The notes under the pieces: model-generated
The model's input: only the letters and a program-made list of their open reading frames with translations
Told to the model about the DNA's origin: nothing
The model's database searches: none
In this document: positions 24,720-35,615 of the stretch, in pieces
Position numbering within the stretch: position 1 is the first letter of the stretch
How the letters are laid out: each line of letters begins with the position of its first letter
Position numbers and translations under genes: made by a program
Assembly (NCBI GenBank): GCA_022836615.1
Contig: MU405346.1
Location: 1-64,000, forward strand
Direction: 5' to 3'
DNA: 64,000 nucleotides
DNA from: Annulohypoxylon bovei var. microspora
Taxonomy: Eukaryota; Ascomycota; Sordariomycetes; Xylariales; Hypoxylaceae

Positions 24720-27700
24720 TGCATCCCGCCAAGTTTCAAGCACGCGGCCATCGTCTGAGAGGCCGTCTCTATCTCCGCGCTCCCTCAACTATAACAAACC
24801 ACTTCCGTCTCCGCCTCCTCCGGGCACAATAGACAAAGTCGATGGCAGACCTCCTAAACCTGTGCTGAAGCTAAATCGCATTATGGCTTCATTAACTGAC
24901 ACGGAGATAGAGAAACTGTTCTCCGGGGCTCCGCAATTCTTCGCTCGGTCTCAGGGTCACGGTACCGGAGCCCCGCATCCATCCGTGGCTTTCCCCTGGA
25001 ACGACGAGTTGGGCATCAGAGATCTAGCTGATCATGTTCAAATCAGCGACGAGGCATGGGGTTGTATCACTGCAGGGCCGCGTATTATTCATCGCGACCC
25101 TATGTCCGTGGCATCGCCATCCGGAAGCAAGCGCCCTCACTTTAATGCAAGATGCCAGGAACGGCCAAGCATGCTTAGCATGCAAGGCTTAGAGAAGGGC
25201 ACCATCGGTTACCAAGCTGCTCTGGAGATTTCTGTCGCTGATGCCTTACAGGAGGAGCAGTACGGCTTTGACAGCTTAGGTTCTAAGGGTCATGTGATCG
25301 TAGAACAGCGTCAGAGACTCATAACGTCTAAGGATGGCTTGCGACATTTGGATGACTCGACCATCATGGAACAGCTGATAAAAAATGAGGAGAGGTATCA
25401 GGCGGAGAGAAGTGGGGTTCGGATGAAATCTCAGGATCTTTACAGCGAGTTATTCATCAAAATTCTCTATCCGCCGACGAAGGTCATCGACTCTAAAGAC
25501 CCTTACAGTCTGGCTGTACAGATCTCCGCCTTGGTGAAAGTGTTGGGCGCACCAAACGCCTGGATTGATTTCTCCCGTGTCGAATGGAGAATTCGCCTCG
25601 GCCAAATTTTGTGGGCCTTCCCCATGGACGATGAGATTTTTGACGGAGTCTCGATAAGTGAGGGGAAGGATGCTCAGGATCGAAGCGAAGAGCGATACTG
25701 GCTACTACTCCAAATTCTTCTAGCCTGTGAGCTTCTCATCCGGTTGGATGCTATCACCGAGGGTGATGAGCTTGGATTGGGTCAGGGTCTCAAGGCGTCA
25801 GAGGTCCATAAATTTGAAAAGGAGGCAAATATCTCTGTCAAATGGTCTTTGATCCTTGCTCGAGCGTGGCTCGAAAACATTACCGTCGCAAAGACGAACC
25901 CGTCACACTCTGAGCCGTCCACGCCTAAAGGTTGGCTGTCATCCTTAACGAGCAAGATGAATTTGAAGCACGAGCACATGTACGGGGCGCATCATGTTGA
26001 TCATAGCCAATATCGCCACAATGGGCAGTCTGAACATGCATACGCAGTTCAGGGCAAGTACACCGAGAGACAAGTTTATGGACTAATACATTTTGCACGC
26101 AAGTTACGCTGGCCGGATATACAGTTGTCCGGGGCAAAGATAGCTGAGAAGGCTATCGCGGTAGGTAATGGAATATCTATCACGGCGCCTCCTGTTGCAT
26201 ACGATGCACGGCGTTCTTCATATTTCTCCAAGGCTAAATCATCTATGCCTAACAGGAAGCAGCCGTCTAGGAGACGTAAGACCGAGGCAGCTTTGCACCC
26301 GTCTGGCTGGTTTTCGAAGTCATACGTATCTGGTCTAATTTTACCTGGCGATATGTTATCCCACTATCTTATGTCGGCTCTACTCGAAGCTGATGAAAAT
26401 GTATTGACGAGGCTTGGTCCGAAGGCTAGTCTATGCGGCGGCTTTGTTTATAGCGGGAAGAGCTTCTGGAGCACGGCTTGCATTGTGGGTCGCGTTCTAG
26501 CCGCTGGGCAAGGCGCTGCAGAGTGCATGGGCTGGATATCAAGCGACGTGATCCCACGTGGGCTTGACGAGGGGTGGGTTAATGTTACCGTTGATACTAT
26601 ACCAGGTAAGTCGGAAAATTCAAACCAAACTATTTTATGCATGCTGCTTACACTTGCAGCCGATATTGCTCGAACAGGGAGGAAAGCTCGGATCTATGGG
26701 AAGACCACCATAGAAAAAGAGTCCGATGTTCTAGGCGATGCTGAGCCTTCGAATGTCTTGCCGGCCGACTTCATTATTCCATACGAAAACGCATATGCAA
26801 ATTCACCTCCTTCGAACATCAAAATAGAGCTTAAGTCGTTGAATTTGTACGCTCCGATAGATAGCGTGAGCACGACGCCCACAGCAGATAAGGGCTTCCA
26901 CCCGTTATCCGAACCCAACAAGGAAAAGGAACGAGAAATTCGTACATACCCTGCTTCTACGACGTTTACGATATCTCATGATTCACTTGACCAAGACGAA
27001 TATCACAATTTCGCGCTTACTAATGATGTTTATTTTGTCACGGCGCACCCTTGTGTTGCCTCTAGTTATGTTAAATATTTTAAATCACCTACCAGCCCTA
27101 CCATTCAACAAATCGATGTCGGCGGCCATGATATCAACGGGAAATCTTCCAGCCCGGCACATGTTACAGGTAAGTCTTCTTCCGCCGCGCCACGTAATCC
27201 GCCTTACCAACACACGTTAGGTCACCCACTCCATAGGTTTTACAATTATACCGCGATCCACCTCGTCGATCTCATTAACCAACCCTCTAGCACCCTGGAC
27301 GATTTATTGAGCAAACCCGCACCGCACTCCCACACAAGAAGCCCATCCCAGTCCTCCCTCTCTAACAAGGTACCCCGCTTCCTCGTCATTGACTGCGTCA
27401 CCGGATTCGCTCCACCGCAGTCCCCTGACATGCCCTCCCTGTCCCGCATGTCCTCACTTTCGTCTTCGTTCGGCATGGATCCCACTACCATGCCGACGAT
27501 CCGTATGCCCGGCTCACTGGATCTGGAAAGGCGGCCTAGTACCGCCGCATCGTCCCGCAGCAGAGTGGAGCGCATAGACCCTCCGAGCCCGAGCCCCTCG
27601 TCCCGGATGAAGCTAGGGACCCGCAGAAGACAATTCGGGTCTGACCTAGAGATCTTGGTCCGCGCGCTCTGCGCCGAGAGGGGCTGGAATGCGGTGATTA

Positions 27701-27783
27701 GTCGCCGCAGAAGGGGTTGCCTGGCCTGCGCTATACGCGAGGCTGGTGCGCTAGGGTGGAAGGTTGTTCTGAGGGTCGAGTGA
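24720..27783 (+). CDS. conserved fungal protein of unknown function (5' end incomplete)
   Basis: This is a long protein of about 985 residues in the recognisable part. I recall similar proteins only as hypothetical fungal sequences and assign no function. Coding clearly precedes the first in-frame ATG (24883): translation from 24720, just after a TTAG acceptor with a CTAAC branch site, gives a Ser/Pro-rich leader and then PPPPGTIDKVDGRPPKPVL. The conserved body follows: EIEKLFSGAPQFFARSQGHG, SMQGLEKGTIGYQAALE, ALQEEQYGFDSLGSKG, ILYPPTKVIDSKDPYSL. An upstream exon with the start codon is expected but not identified. Two stop-free introns of 54 bp (26606-26659) and 51 bp (27170-27220), both GTAAGTC...AG, are probably embedded; removing them shortens the product by 35 residues. 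The C-terminal part is Ser/Arg-rich and ends in a basic Cys-containing segment. No signal peptide or membrane helix is evident. Confidence 0.7.
26606..26659 (+). other. probable in-frame intron (54 bp)
   Basis: It begins GTAAGTCGG and ends CTTGCAG, with GCTTAC before the acceptor. Its length is a multiple of three and it holds no stop, so the frame reads through it. Splicing joins VDTIPADIARTGRKARIYG. Confidence 0.65.
27170..27220 (+). other. probable in-frame intron (51 bp)
   Basis: It begins GTAAGTCTT and ends ACACGTTAG, with CCTTACC as a branch-like site. Its length is a multiple of three without a stop. Splicing joins HVTGHPLHRFYNYTAIHLVD. Confidence 0.65.
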
Positions 27784-28659
27784 GCATGGAAAAGGAAGTA
27801 ATCGTTTTCGTATTATAAAACAAAAAGGACTATTATCATAGTTCCCAGGGAACGGTTTGGAGAGGTCGGTTTAAAATTGCAGCACCATGGGGAAAATTAA
27901 CGAACAGCAACAGTCTAAAAAACAGGTTACGGATTACGAGAACGGATATGTATGATGAATGGCGCGCGTATATAGTGGTTGTCGCTGCTTTTGCAGTGAC
28001 ACTTTGCGAGATACCCAGCTCCCTAAGCTATTAATTGAGAGGGGTTTGACCCTTGATGTTTCTTTCCTGGGGGTAAGTTGATGTTATTTTGTGAGTTCCG
28101 GGTTTTTTATCGAGATGCGAGGGCTTGGTCTAGGCGAGTATTATCTTCATTGCCGCTATGGTATTCGGGACTAGGAGGATGGGCGCAATCAGCCATAGTT
28201 ACAATTCTCCAGCATCTGTCTATACGGCTAACATTTACCAGGCCACTCGTCCATATCATTGACACTCATAAGCCCCAATGGCTTTTGTTGCGATACTTTC
28301 ATTTTAAATCCAGCCTATTAACGGTTTTCCGACTCGCAAAACTGAAGCCGTTGATAGCTCCCAACAGAAGCAGATAGCGCCACTCTAGTCTTCATCCCTT
28401 TCGCAACTTCGTTTGATCGGCGATAGCCTTGAAGTGGTAAAAGGTTTTAATTGAAAAGTATTCAGCTATTAGGTAGGACTTAGCCTGGTGTTTTTGAGAG
28501 TACCACATCTCAAAATGTAATTCTTCGTAGATCCCGTAACTAGGTAGTCTACCTAATCCTAATGAATCCTCATTAAATATTTTCGCCAAGCCAAGCCTCG
28601 TCACAAAAGACAATTAAGAATGTCTTTCAACTCGCTAACACGGAAAGAAGCCTTTTAGA
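27784..28659. other. convergent intergenic region
   Basis: The unknown conserved gene (+) and the Zn2Cys6 regulator (-) both end into this 876-bp stretch. It should hold two 3' UTRs and terminators. Short open frames here (28078-28377, 28392-28613) show no coding character. Confidence 0.5.
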
Positions 28660-30922
28660 CTATGAAAATTCCGCCATCGATGAGAAGTCAAAATCGCCGT
28701 TAAAATTCACATCCGTCATCAACATCCAACTTCCATCATCCTGGACATTCTCCGGTAGCCATCTAAGTGGGGTTTCAATCGGAAGAGAAAAGTCAAAGGG
28801 TTCGGTTAAATTATGACCTTGGACGCACGGGGCTTCGTTCGTTGTTAAGGATTCAATAATATGGTTTGTTCCAGAAACTGGAATATGTGGTTGCGACGAT
28901 GTCGGGAATGTCGGGTTTGCCGTCGAGGGAGCCGAGCTAGCTGCTATGCCCGCCGGACGAGAACTGACCCTCGTCCGAGCCGTCGAATTTACCTTCTCAT
29001 TCTGCTTGGATGTCTTCTGCCTCTGGAATAGTTGAGAAATCGTGGCGGCACACCGAGCCGCGGCCGGCGTGCTGTTTGCCTGCCTGAAAATTTCGAGTCC
29101 GAAATGAAGCCTGGCGTTGGCTTCTCGAGCTAACTTGGAGTCCCCAGCTGGGCCTTCGTTTTCGGTAAAATCAAGCACGTTTATCGTGCAGGCGACAAAC
29201 AACGTGTAAGTCTGCAGATACGTCACGTTTCGGAAGCCGAAACGCTTGACGTGTAGTATGAAGAGCGTGTCGACCATTTGAGATGCTTTGGTGCATCTCT
29301 CTTTCGCACTTTGCTGTACTGTCCGATACGGCCGGCATAAAATAATGGTAACTGCGTGGTACATTAGGTTCAGAAGCAAGATGTGCAGCGGAGGAGACAC
29401 TATGGTGGCGGTAGCTCCTTTGATGAATAGTTCTAGAGGCAACCGATCAGCCCAGGACTGCAATCTCTGCAGTGTCGTATCGAGATATGTTAAGAGGTGA
29501 TCTTGCTGTCTACTATGAGGTCTCGAGTATAACGTATCGAGAATGCTTTCGGTGATAAAGGAGAGTTCGCAATAAGCTGCGAAGCGAGCGCTACTCAGAG
29601 CCTTTTGGTTTACAAGACCGTCTGCGAGCGAAGTATTAGTTATTGTTGGCGGCCACACTTCATCGTCTGATTCGCGCCCGAACGGTAACGTGTCCGACGT
29701 GGGTAGTTCTATAGAGCAGTTCACTGTTGCTGCTCTACCGAGGCACACGCTCATAGTTTTATCCCATGTGTAACAGCTCCAGAAGACCTGTTGCCGTACC
29801 GCGAGATCTTCTTCAGAGAATTGTTTCGCCAGGTGTCCTAGCTTCTTAGGAGAAACGTCTATCCCGAGATCCCGCATCATCCGGAATGCCATACCAGAGT
29901 AAAGCCAACCCTGAGACACGCGGCCACATGCACATTCACGGGCCGAGAATACAAGTAGACCCTGGATAGTAGGGATAGAACTGCCCTTCTCAATATCGCT
30001 CGTCAACAGTTGCAATGCCTTGGAAGCAAAGCTACGCCCAACTTCTGTGGCATCCGATCGTGTGGAATACCGGGCGGCTTGCGCAAGCACAGCACACAGC
30101 AGAAACGGGGTGACATATGGCCCTGAGCTGTACAAGTCTCCTAGATATCGGTCAGTTACCCGAAATAGCGGAACGCAGAGAAGTGCTAACGTAAAAACAG
30201 AGGTTTGCACAAAGCGCAATGCAAGTGATGTGGATAAGTCCAGTAGATATCGAGAAGGTCGTTTAGGAGAGTCGAGGGGGTCTCTGCCAGAATTGAGGCT
30301 ATATCACGAAATTCTGGATATGTCGAAGGCATATAAGTCATGCCGTGGCTATTGTCTTCGAAACTAGTATCATGGTTCGTCTCAGGACTATCTGGTTCAA
30401 AGTTTTGGGGGTCGATGTGGTACAGACTGGTCTTTCCATAGAAGCAGACACGGCCGTCTGTTCCAACAGAGGCTATCTCGGCCGCGTCGGCCGTGTCTTG
30501 CTTAGTAGCAGTGTCTATCCGCCGTGGACTGTGGGCTTCTGAAGTGCTTCTAAAAGCTCTCGACCGGCCTTCGTTTGGACTTATTGTGCATATAGGTTCG
30601 TTCAGGAGAGCATCACGCTCTTCATCCTTCACTAGCCGAAGTTCTTCGATCCGGTCCTTGTACGCCTGTAATTGATTTTGCAGCGACACGGCATACGCTA
30701 CTGAAGGGGCCCTATGAAACTGTGAAATCCAATGTTCGCACTTTTGACGTCTTCGGTTACTCACTTATCATATGAACAAGCCTCATTGTTGGCGAGACAT
30801 TTTTGGCAAGCCGGCATGGCACCATTACATCTTGCCTTTCGTCTCCTGCAGTTTGAGCAGGCGAATCCATATTTCCGTGATGGTCGGGAGTTGCAATTGC
30901 GACTAGAATCACTTTGCTGCAT
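28660..30922 (-). CDS. Zn2Cys6 transcription factor with fungal_trans-type domain
   Basis: This is a binuclear zinc-cluster DNA-binding regulator, expected in the nucleus. Three exons, 30765-30922, 30191-30711 and 28660-30140, with introns of 53 and 50 bp, give 719 residues. An alternative upstream in-frame ATG at 30985 would add 21. The zinc cluster ACSNCRRRKARCNGAMPACQ has C-x2-C-x6-C-x6-C-x2-C-x6-C spacing (residues about 22-48). It is followed by a coiled-coil linker, LQNQLQAYKDRIEELRLVKD. The middle homology region has the usual signatures: the splice-restored CKPLFLRDLYSSGPYVTPFL, ARECACGRVSQGWLYSGMAF and RQQVFWSCYTWDKTMSVCLG. The C-terminus is Ser/Thr/Asn-rich and acidic and may be the activation domain. 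Such factors often control nearby catabolic or biosynthetic genes; the group at 31.7-54.9 kb is a candidate target by proximity only. Confidence 0.9.
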
Positions 30923-31347
30923 TATCGTGTTGACATTTGACCTACCTACTTTCTGGCTTCTCTCTCTACCTTCAATATTTAACAACTCGGTAGAGATTAT
31001 AAATCGAGGATCATCTCACTACCCCACATTCAACGAAAATCAACCCCAGAAGGTTACCCGAGTCCGGATCTCACTCGAAAACATCCCGAAATCAAAGCGG
31101 TCAACATAATCATTAAGACGCATCTAAGGGACCATGCCCATTGGCTTGTTGTCTTATAGGTTACTGATACTTAGGTGTTGAACAAATGAGTAGTATCAAG
31201 GTGAAAGCAAAAAAGCGAGAGGAACACCCGTGTTTTACAGGGGTCACTGCATTGTTATCCCTAGGTAGATTTTCTATGGCAATTTCTTAGGATGACAACT
31301 CCGATATCTCCGCCCGTTATGCATCTCATGACAGGCATCTTCACAGT

Positions 31348-31353
<6 letters not shown>
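30923..31353. promoter_or_regulatory. upstream region of the Zn2Cys6 gene
   Basis: This stretch lies between the regulator's start and the poly-G gap. It holds the regulator's promoter, and nothing else is recognisable. Confidence 0.4.
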
Positions 31354-31385
<32 letters not shown>

Positions 31386-31532
31386 CGGGGGGGGGCGCGG
31401 GGGGGGCGGGGGGGGGCGGGGGGCGGGCGGGGGGGGGGCGNNNNNNNNNNTTTTTGTTATTTTTGTATTCTTAAAAACCCCCATCCCCCCGGGGTTTAAC
31501 AACCCCCTCCCCCCCCCCCCCCCCGCCCCCGC

Positions 31533-31553
<21 letters not shown>
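31354..31553. other. assembly gap flanked by poly-G and poly-C
   Basis: A run of G with scattered C (31354-31440) leads into ten N residues (31441-31450), then a short T-rich piece, then C-rich runs up to 31553. This is a scaffolding gap with low-quality homopolymer read ends. Adjacency of the regulator and the Dabb gene across it is not assured. Confidence 0.95.
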
Positions 31554-31563
<10 letters not shown>

Positions 31564-31688
31564 ACGGCTCGACACTTCTATTTATTTTCAACAAGGCTTG
31601 ACTCATCAGTGATGACCGATATTTCATACAATCCATGTTTAAACATGAAGATGATATATATGTACCTACAAGAGTTTGAATGGTCCTA

Positions 31689-32166
31689 CTAAGCGGAAAA
31701 TTCCATATCATATACCAGAGTTTCTTCGCACATCTCCTCGCGAAGTTCTTGAACGCTACGTATCCCTTGTTAGTACCTACGGAAAGGTGCCTCAGGGATC
31801 GACATACCGCAGGTGGGCTGGATGAGCGGCGTAGACTGCAATGTCCTCTTGCTTTTCTAGGATAGCTACTAGGCCCATTTCAAAGCCATTGCTGCGATGC
31901 GCAGTAATAGGTAAAGGGCGACCAATGTCGAGCTTCGTAAGGCCTGGGCAATATAACCGTTAGCCGAAAGTATAGAACAAAAGCCACCGCTGTCGACCTA
32001 CCAGGAATTTGTGTTACCATTCCTTTTGCTCTAGTGGCGAATTCATCCAAGACCTCTTGTGTAACTCCCGGCTTCAGTCGGAATAAGACTTCATTACAAT
32101 GTTAGTACCCGAATCAACCCCGAATCCCACACCAAGTCCTTACGTACCTATATGATATACAGGCAT
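31689..32166 (-). CDS. Dabb (stress-responsive A/B barrel) domain protein
   Basis: A small dimeric alpha+beta barrel protein. The family includes stress proteins and enzymes such as olivetolic acid cyclase, so a cyclase or tailoring role is possible but unproven. There are four exons: 32148-32166, 32002-32088, 31808-31943 and 31689-31755. The introns are 59, 58 and 52 bp, and the product is 102 residues, the normal size of a single Dabb domain. It starts MPVYHIVLFRLKPGVTQE and includes IPGLTKLDIGRPL, a central strand GLVAILEKQEDI and the diagnostic YAAHPAHLRVQELREE, ending LVYDMEF. The last acceptor was set at CGTAG because the alternative AACAAG gives an immediate stop. The exons are too short to be noticed as open frames. 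The gene ends 136 bp from the gap's C-run. Confidence 0.85.
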
Positions 32167-32705
32167 GGTGTTGGATATGAGGATGTCTAGATTGAGTATT
32201 TCGAGTTGGTACCTATTCGAAGAGAAAGAAAATGCACAATCACGGAGGCATGCCGAGTTTATAACATCTCCTTCCTACACATCACGGAGAATTCTTATTA
32301 GGTAGGTACCCATGTACATAGATATATAGGTAAAATTCGGCTGAGTGATAGTCGGAATTCCGACTCCGGTGTTAAACTGGTTGAAAGCGCGAAGTCCTGA
32401 TCGGCCTTTCCCAATGCTCGGTTCAGCCATGTGTTACCCCACAATTTCACGTCCGACCCACCCCGGCATCTTCCCGTCCACTAGCCCCCCCTATTCACGC
32501 CATGTCGTTCTCGACGCAACGGGAATTTTCCCGCTAGCAAGCAGACGAATAAACGTCACTATATTTCCCCTGAATGTCATACCTCGGTATAATAATCCGC
32601 TTTTCGCCGAAGGTAAGCTTGGTGACTTATAGTGAGAATAGTGACCCGCCTATGCAACTAATAGTCATCATATATATTTACCTACTTACTAGAGTAGGGG
32701 TGACA
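32167..32705. promoter_or_regulatory. divergent upstream region between the Dabb gene and the 225-residue gene
   Basis: The Dabb gene (-) and the unknown gene (+) are transcribed away from each other, so both promoters lie here. A TAGGTAGGTACC motif occurs near 32300. No TATA box stands out. Confidence 0.45.
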
Positions 32706-33441
32706 ATGTCTGGGGACAATACGCTTGCTGGCCTTCGGAAGGCCTATGCATGTGCCGAGAATGAAAAAACATCCCTAAACACAACATTCAGAGGAGCTCT
32801 CAGGGGCTTCGCCGAGTCGCAGTCGCTTCATTTTTTTGTTAGTAATATATTCCCGCTGTATTTGTGTTCATAAAATCTCTGACCAATATGTATAGGAGGA
32901 TAATGCAGCGAATAATTACATTACTCGGCGTGGGAAGGATGCCAGCCTCGCACCTATAGCTATCGCTTTCCCTCTAGATGGCGGCTTGTCTGAGATGTCC
33001 TTCGCCAGCGCCTTCCGCGTCTTTTCGCTTCTTTCAAAAGCTGATCTTCCATGCGACCTGATGCTCGCCGGATGGACCTCTTTAGGCGAGCGAATAGTTG
33101 GTAGAGATATCTGGGATGCGTCAGTTATAGCATCATCGCATGTCATACCCCCTGAGTTAGAGCTATTTCAGCAGAGGGGCAACCCGAAGGACGTGTCTAT
33201 CTCGGCAGTCTTTGGAGTATCAGAACAAATGGGCGTGGCTCTGAAAATTGAGGGAAATCGGGTTCTGGTCGAGAAGACACGAAGGCTCGCAACAACTCAA
33301 GCAGATATCCGTGAACTAGGAAAAGGGCTTACTAGAGCACCATCTATTTCGATTGTGGGGCCCGAAGCAGAGTCAATTACCTGCTCAGCCATTCGAGAAT
33401 ATAGTGCCTATATTGTAGCTTTATTTGATAACTTTGATTAG
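32706..33441 (+). CDS. hypothetical protein, 225 residues
   Basis: I do not recognise this protein. Two exons, 32706-32837 and 32896-33441, are joined across a 58-bp intron (GTTAGT...TGTATAG); both keep the frame, giving 225 residues. The N-terminal part is polar with LRKAYACAENEK. The body has alternating hydrophobic segments (LAPIAIAFPLDGG, FRVFSLLSKADLPCDLMLAGW, DVSISAVFGVSEQMGVALKI, APSISIVGPEAESITCSAIR), consistent with a soluble alpha/beta fold. There is no signal peptide or membrane helix. It lies between a Dabb gene and an alpha/beta hydrolase, so a role in the same small gene group is conceivable. The intron call depends on the splice signals alone. Confidence 0.55.
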
Positions 33442-33849
33442 CGCGTTAGGAATGGATTGGCATTGCCTGGAACGCCTGATTGTGGGTTTCATTCATAAAA
33501 GTTACTATGCTTTGAAGGCCAAATGAACTTACATTGCAATTGAGCATGCGTGAAATTGATAGGTATTAGAAAATCAAGTATATGATGATTCCTAGGCCAT
33601 CATGTCAATTTACTATTACCCAAAAACCCATTAACTAGTATTCTGTAATTCGTGCCGTGTTACTGCTTAAATATTTTGAGGGGGACAAGATCTTACCCCT
33701 ATTTAATGGTCCACTTTTCTACCGGCAACATTCCGGGTGAGTGATTACCATATATCTTCATGGAAACGAAGAAATTGATATAAAGTTAAACTATGCCTCT
33801 AGTTTTCAGGAACGCATCGCTGCATCCTAACCTATCTTCTCAATAAGCT
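33442..33849. other. intergenic, promoter of the hydrolase gene
   Basis: An AT-rich 408-bp interval between two plus-strand genes. It must hold the terminator of the first and the promoter of the second; no specific site is recognised. Confidence 0.45.
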
Positions 33850-34722
33850 ATGGCTTCTCATATTACATCGTCCGGGTATGTACTCCGTGATTCCGTCAAG
33901 CTTTTCTACGAAAGAGAAGGGAAGAATGGCTCAAGGACTATTCTGTTCATCCATGGTCTCGGCGGGACAACGAATTCCTATCAACCACTAGTTTCCGATC
34001 TGCTTGATTTTGATCTCGTGCGTTTCGACTACGCTGGTCATGGTAGAAGCTCCGTGCCGTCAAGTTCAAGTATTGAGTCATATGTGGCAGACGGCGAAGG
34101 TAAATATTCCTATATCACTTCGTGATAACAGTCCAATTAAGATGTTAACGATGAACTAGCTATCATCAATCACTTGGGGCTCAATGACATGATTGTCGTA
34201 GGCCATTCATTTGGTGCACTGATCAGCCTTCACCTTGCAGCCAAACATCCTGACAAGGTTAAAGGAGTTGTGGCTATTGGCCCGGTTGGGCCATTCCCCG
34301 AAGCTGTCCAGAAAGCACTGGCCGCTCGCTCCGCCACGGTCCGGATGCAAGGGATGACGGCGGTTGCTGACACGGTTGTGTTGAATGCATTCTCAACTAA
34401 GTCCTTAAGGGATCGGAAAGGAGAGATAGCCTTGGCCAGAGAGATGCTTACGAGGCAAGATCCAGAAGGATATGCCCTGGCTGTGGATGCTCTAGCTCGA
34501 AGCTCGGCTCCGGTATGGAGTCAGATCAGTGGCAAGGTCATCGTTTTATCCGGTGAAGAAGACAAAGTATCTACGCTTACGGCGGGTGCGGCTATCGTAA
34601 GTGATATTGGGTCGAATGCACAACAAGTAACTTGTAAGAACACGGGACATTGGCACATGTTGGAGAGTCCAGATGAGTGTATCAAGGCTATAATGTCGGT
34701 GGCAAGGGGTGACACATCATGA
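33850..34722 (+). CDS. alpha/beta hydrolase, 3-oxoadipate enol-lactonase-like
   Basis: A soluble serine hydrolase for a small ester or lactone; the closest named pattern I can cite is the beta-ketoadipate enol-lactone hydrolase group. Two exons, 33850-34099 and 34160-34722, with a 60-bp intron, give 270 residues, normal for the family. Visible features are the oxyanion-hole motif FIHGLGG, the strand FDYAGHGRS, the nucleophile elbow GHSFG (Ser100), the Asp in SGEEDKV (about 218) and the catalytic His in TGHWHMLE (about 247). The start is the first ATG. No targeting signal is seen. The neighbouring dehydrogenase and amidohydrolase suggest a small catabolic or detoxifying set. Confidence 0.85.
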
Positions 34723-35615
34723 AATGCCCGAATACTAGATTATATTAGTCCACGAAGGTTAAGGCCAAAGATTTTGTATATCCGTGGATCTGACTAGGGG
34801 TAAACCCTCCATGCAAATTGAGACTTGTGCACTGTAAAAATCCTTATCTCAGTGGCTGAGTGCCCCGAGTTATAGCGGTTAACCAACTAAATTCTAGCAT
34901 AGGGGCAGCATTTCCCTGTGGCCGATAGTCAGAAAACTTCCATACAGTTGTCAGATCTGATGCCCATCACGCTCCGGGAGCGATTCATAACCATACCCTT
35001 CTTGTTAGCATTGTTGAAAAATTCTTCAGTCCCGTCGCGATTAAATATGGGTCATCCCTTGTTAATGTGTATCGCACGTTCAACACTTCAATCCACTCCT
35101 AGGTAGGCAAAAATCATATTCGAGTTAGCTATTTTCTAAGCCATTTCTCAATGGAAAGAATAAAAATATAAAACGTACAACACCAGGGATTCGCTGGTCG
35201 TCACCGACCCAACTACTAATCCGGCGGTATCTAGCTTATCTATGGGAGAGCGGACGGGATCCCGAGCTTTCTAAATCCTATGGTCGTACGTGAAAGTACA
35301 AGCAATTCTTATGGTATATATACCTATGTAAGAAGCCTTAGGCTATGCCTAAAATAAATTAGATAGACACGCTAAGAAGACCTAGTCACATAAAAAGGGG
35401 TAATCCGAATACGAAGACTTCTAGATCATAGGTACCTAGATACATACCTAGGTAGGTAGACAGGTATTTACTCAATTCACAAGTTGATCAATGAACCCCG
35501 AATATAAGTATCTTGATTGAATATGGCCTTAATGGTGCGATTGGAATACGTAAAACTGACGATAGCCAGGAATGTACCTAGTCTTGGAGAGAATAACAAG
35601 AAAGGGGTTGCCCCT
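34723..35615. other. convergent intergenic region with TAGGTA palindromes
   Basis: The hydrolase (+) and the dehydrogenase (-) converge here. No gene is supported. A cluster of TACCTAG/CTAGGTA motifs lies at about 35431-35463. Confidence 0.5.
35431..35463. repeat. TAGGTACCTA palindromic cluster
   Basis: Two overlapping palindromic units (AGGTACCT and ACCTAGGT) followed by a TAGG array. It is one of the clearer examples of the dispersed motif. Confidence 0.75.

Noticed and set aside
31292..31711. Glycine-rich frames across the poly-G and poly-C runs
   Set aside because: They are translations of homopolymer noise around an assembly gap.
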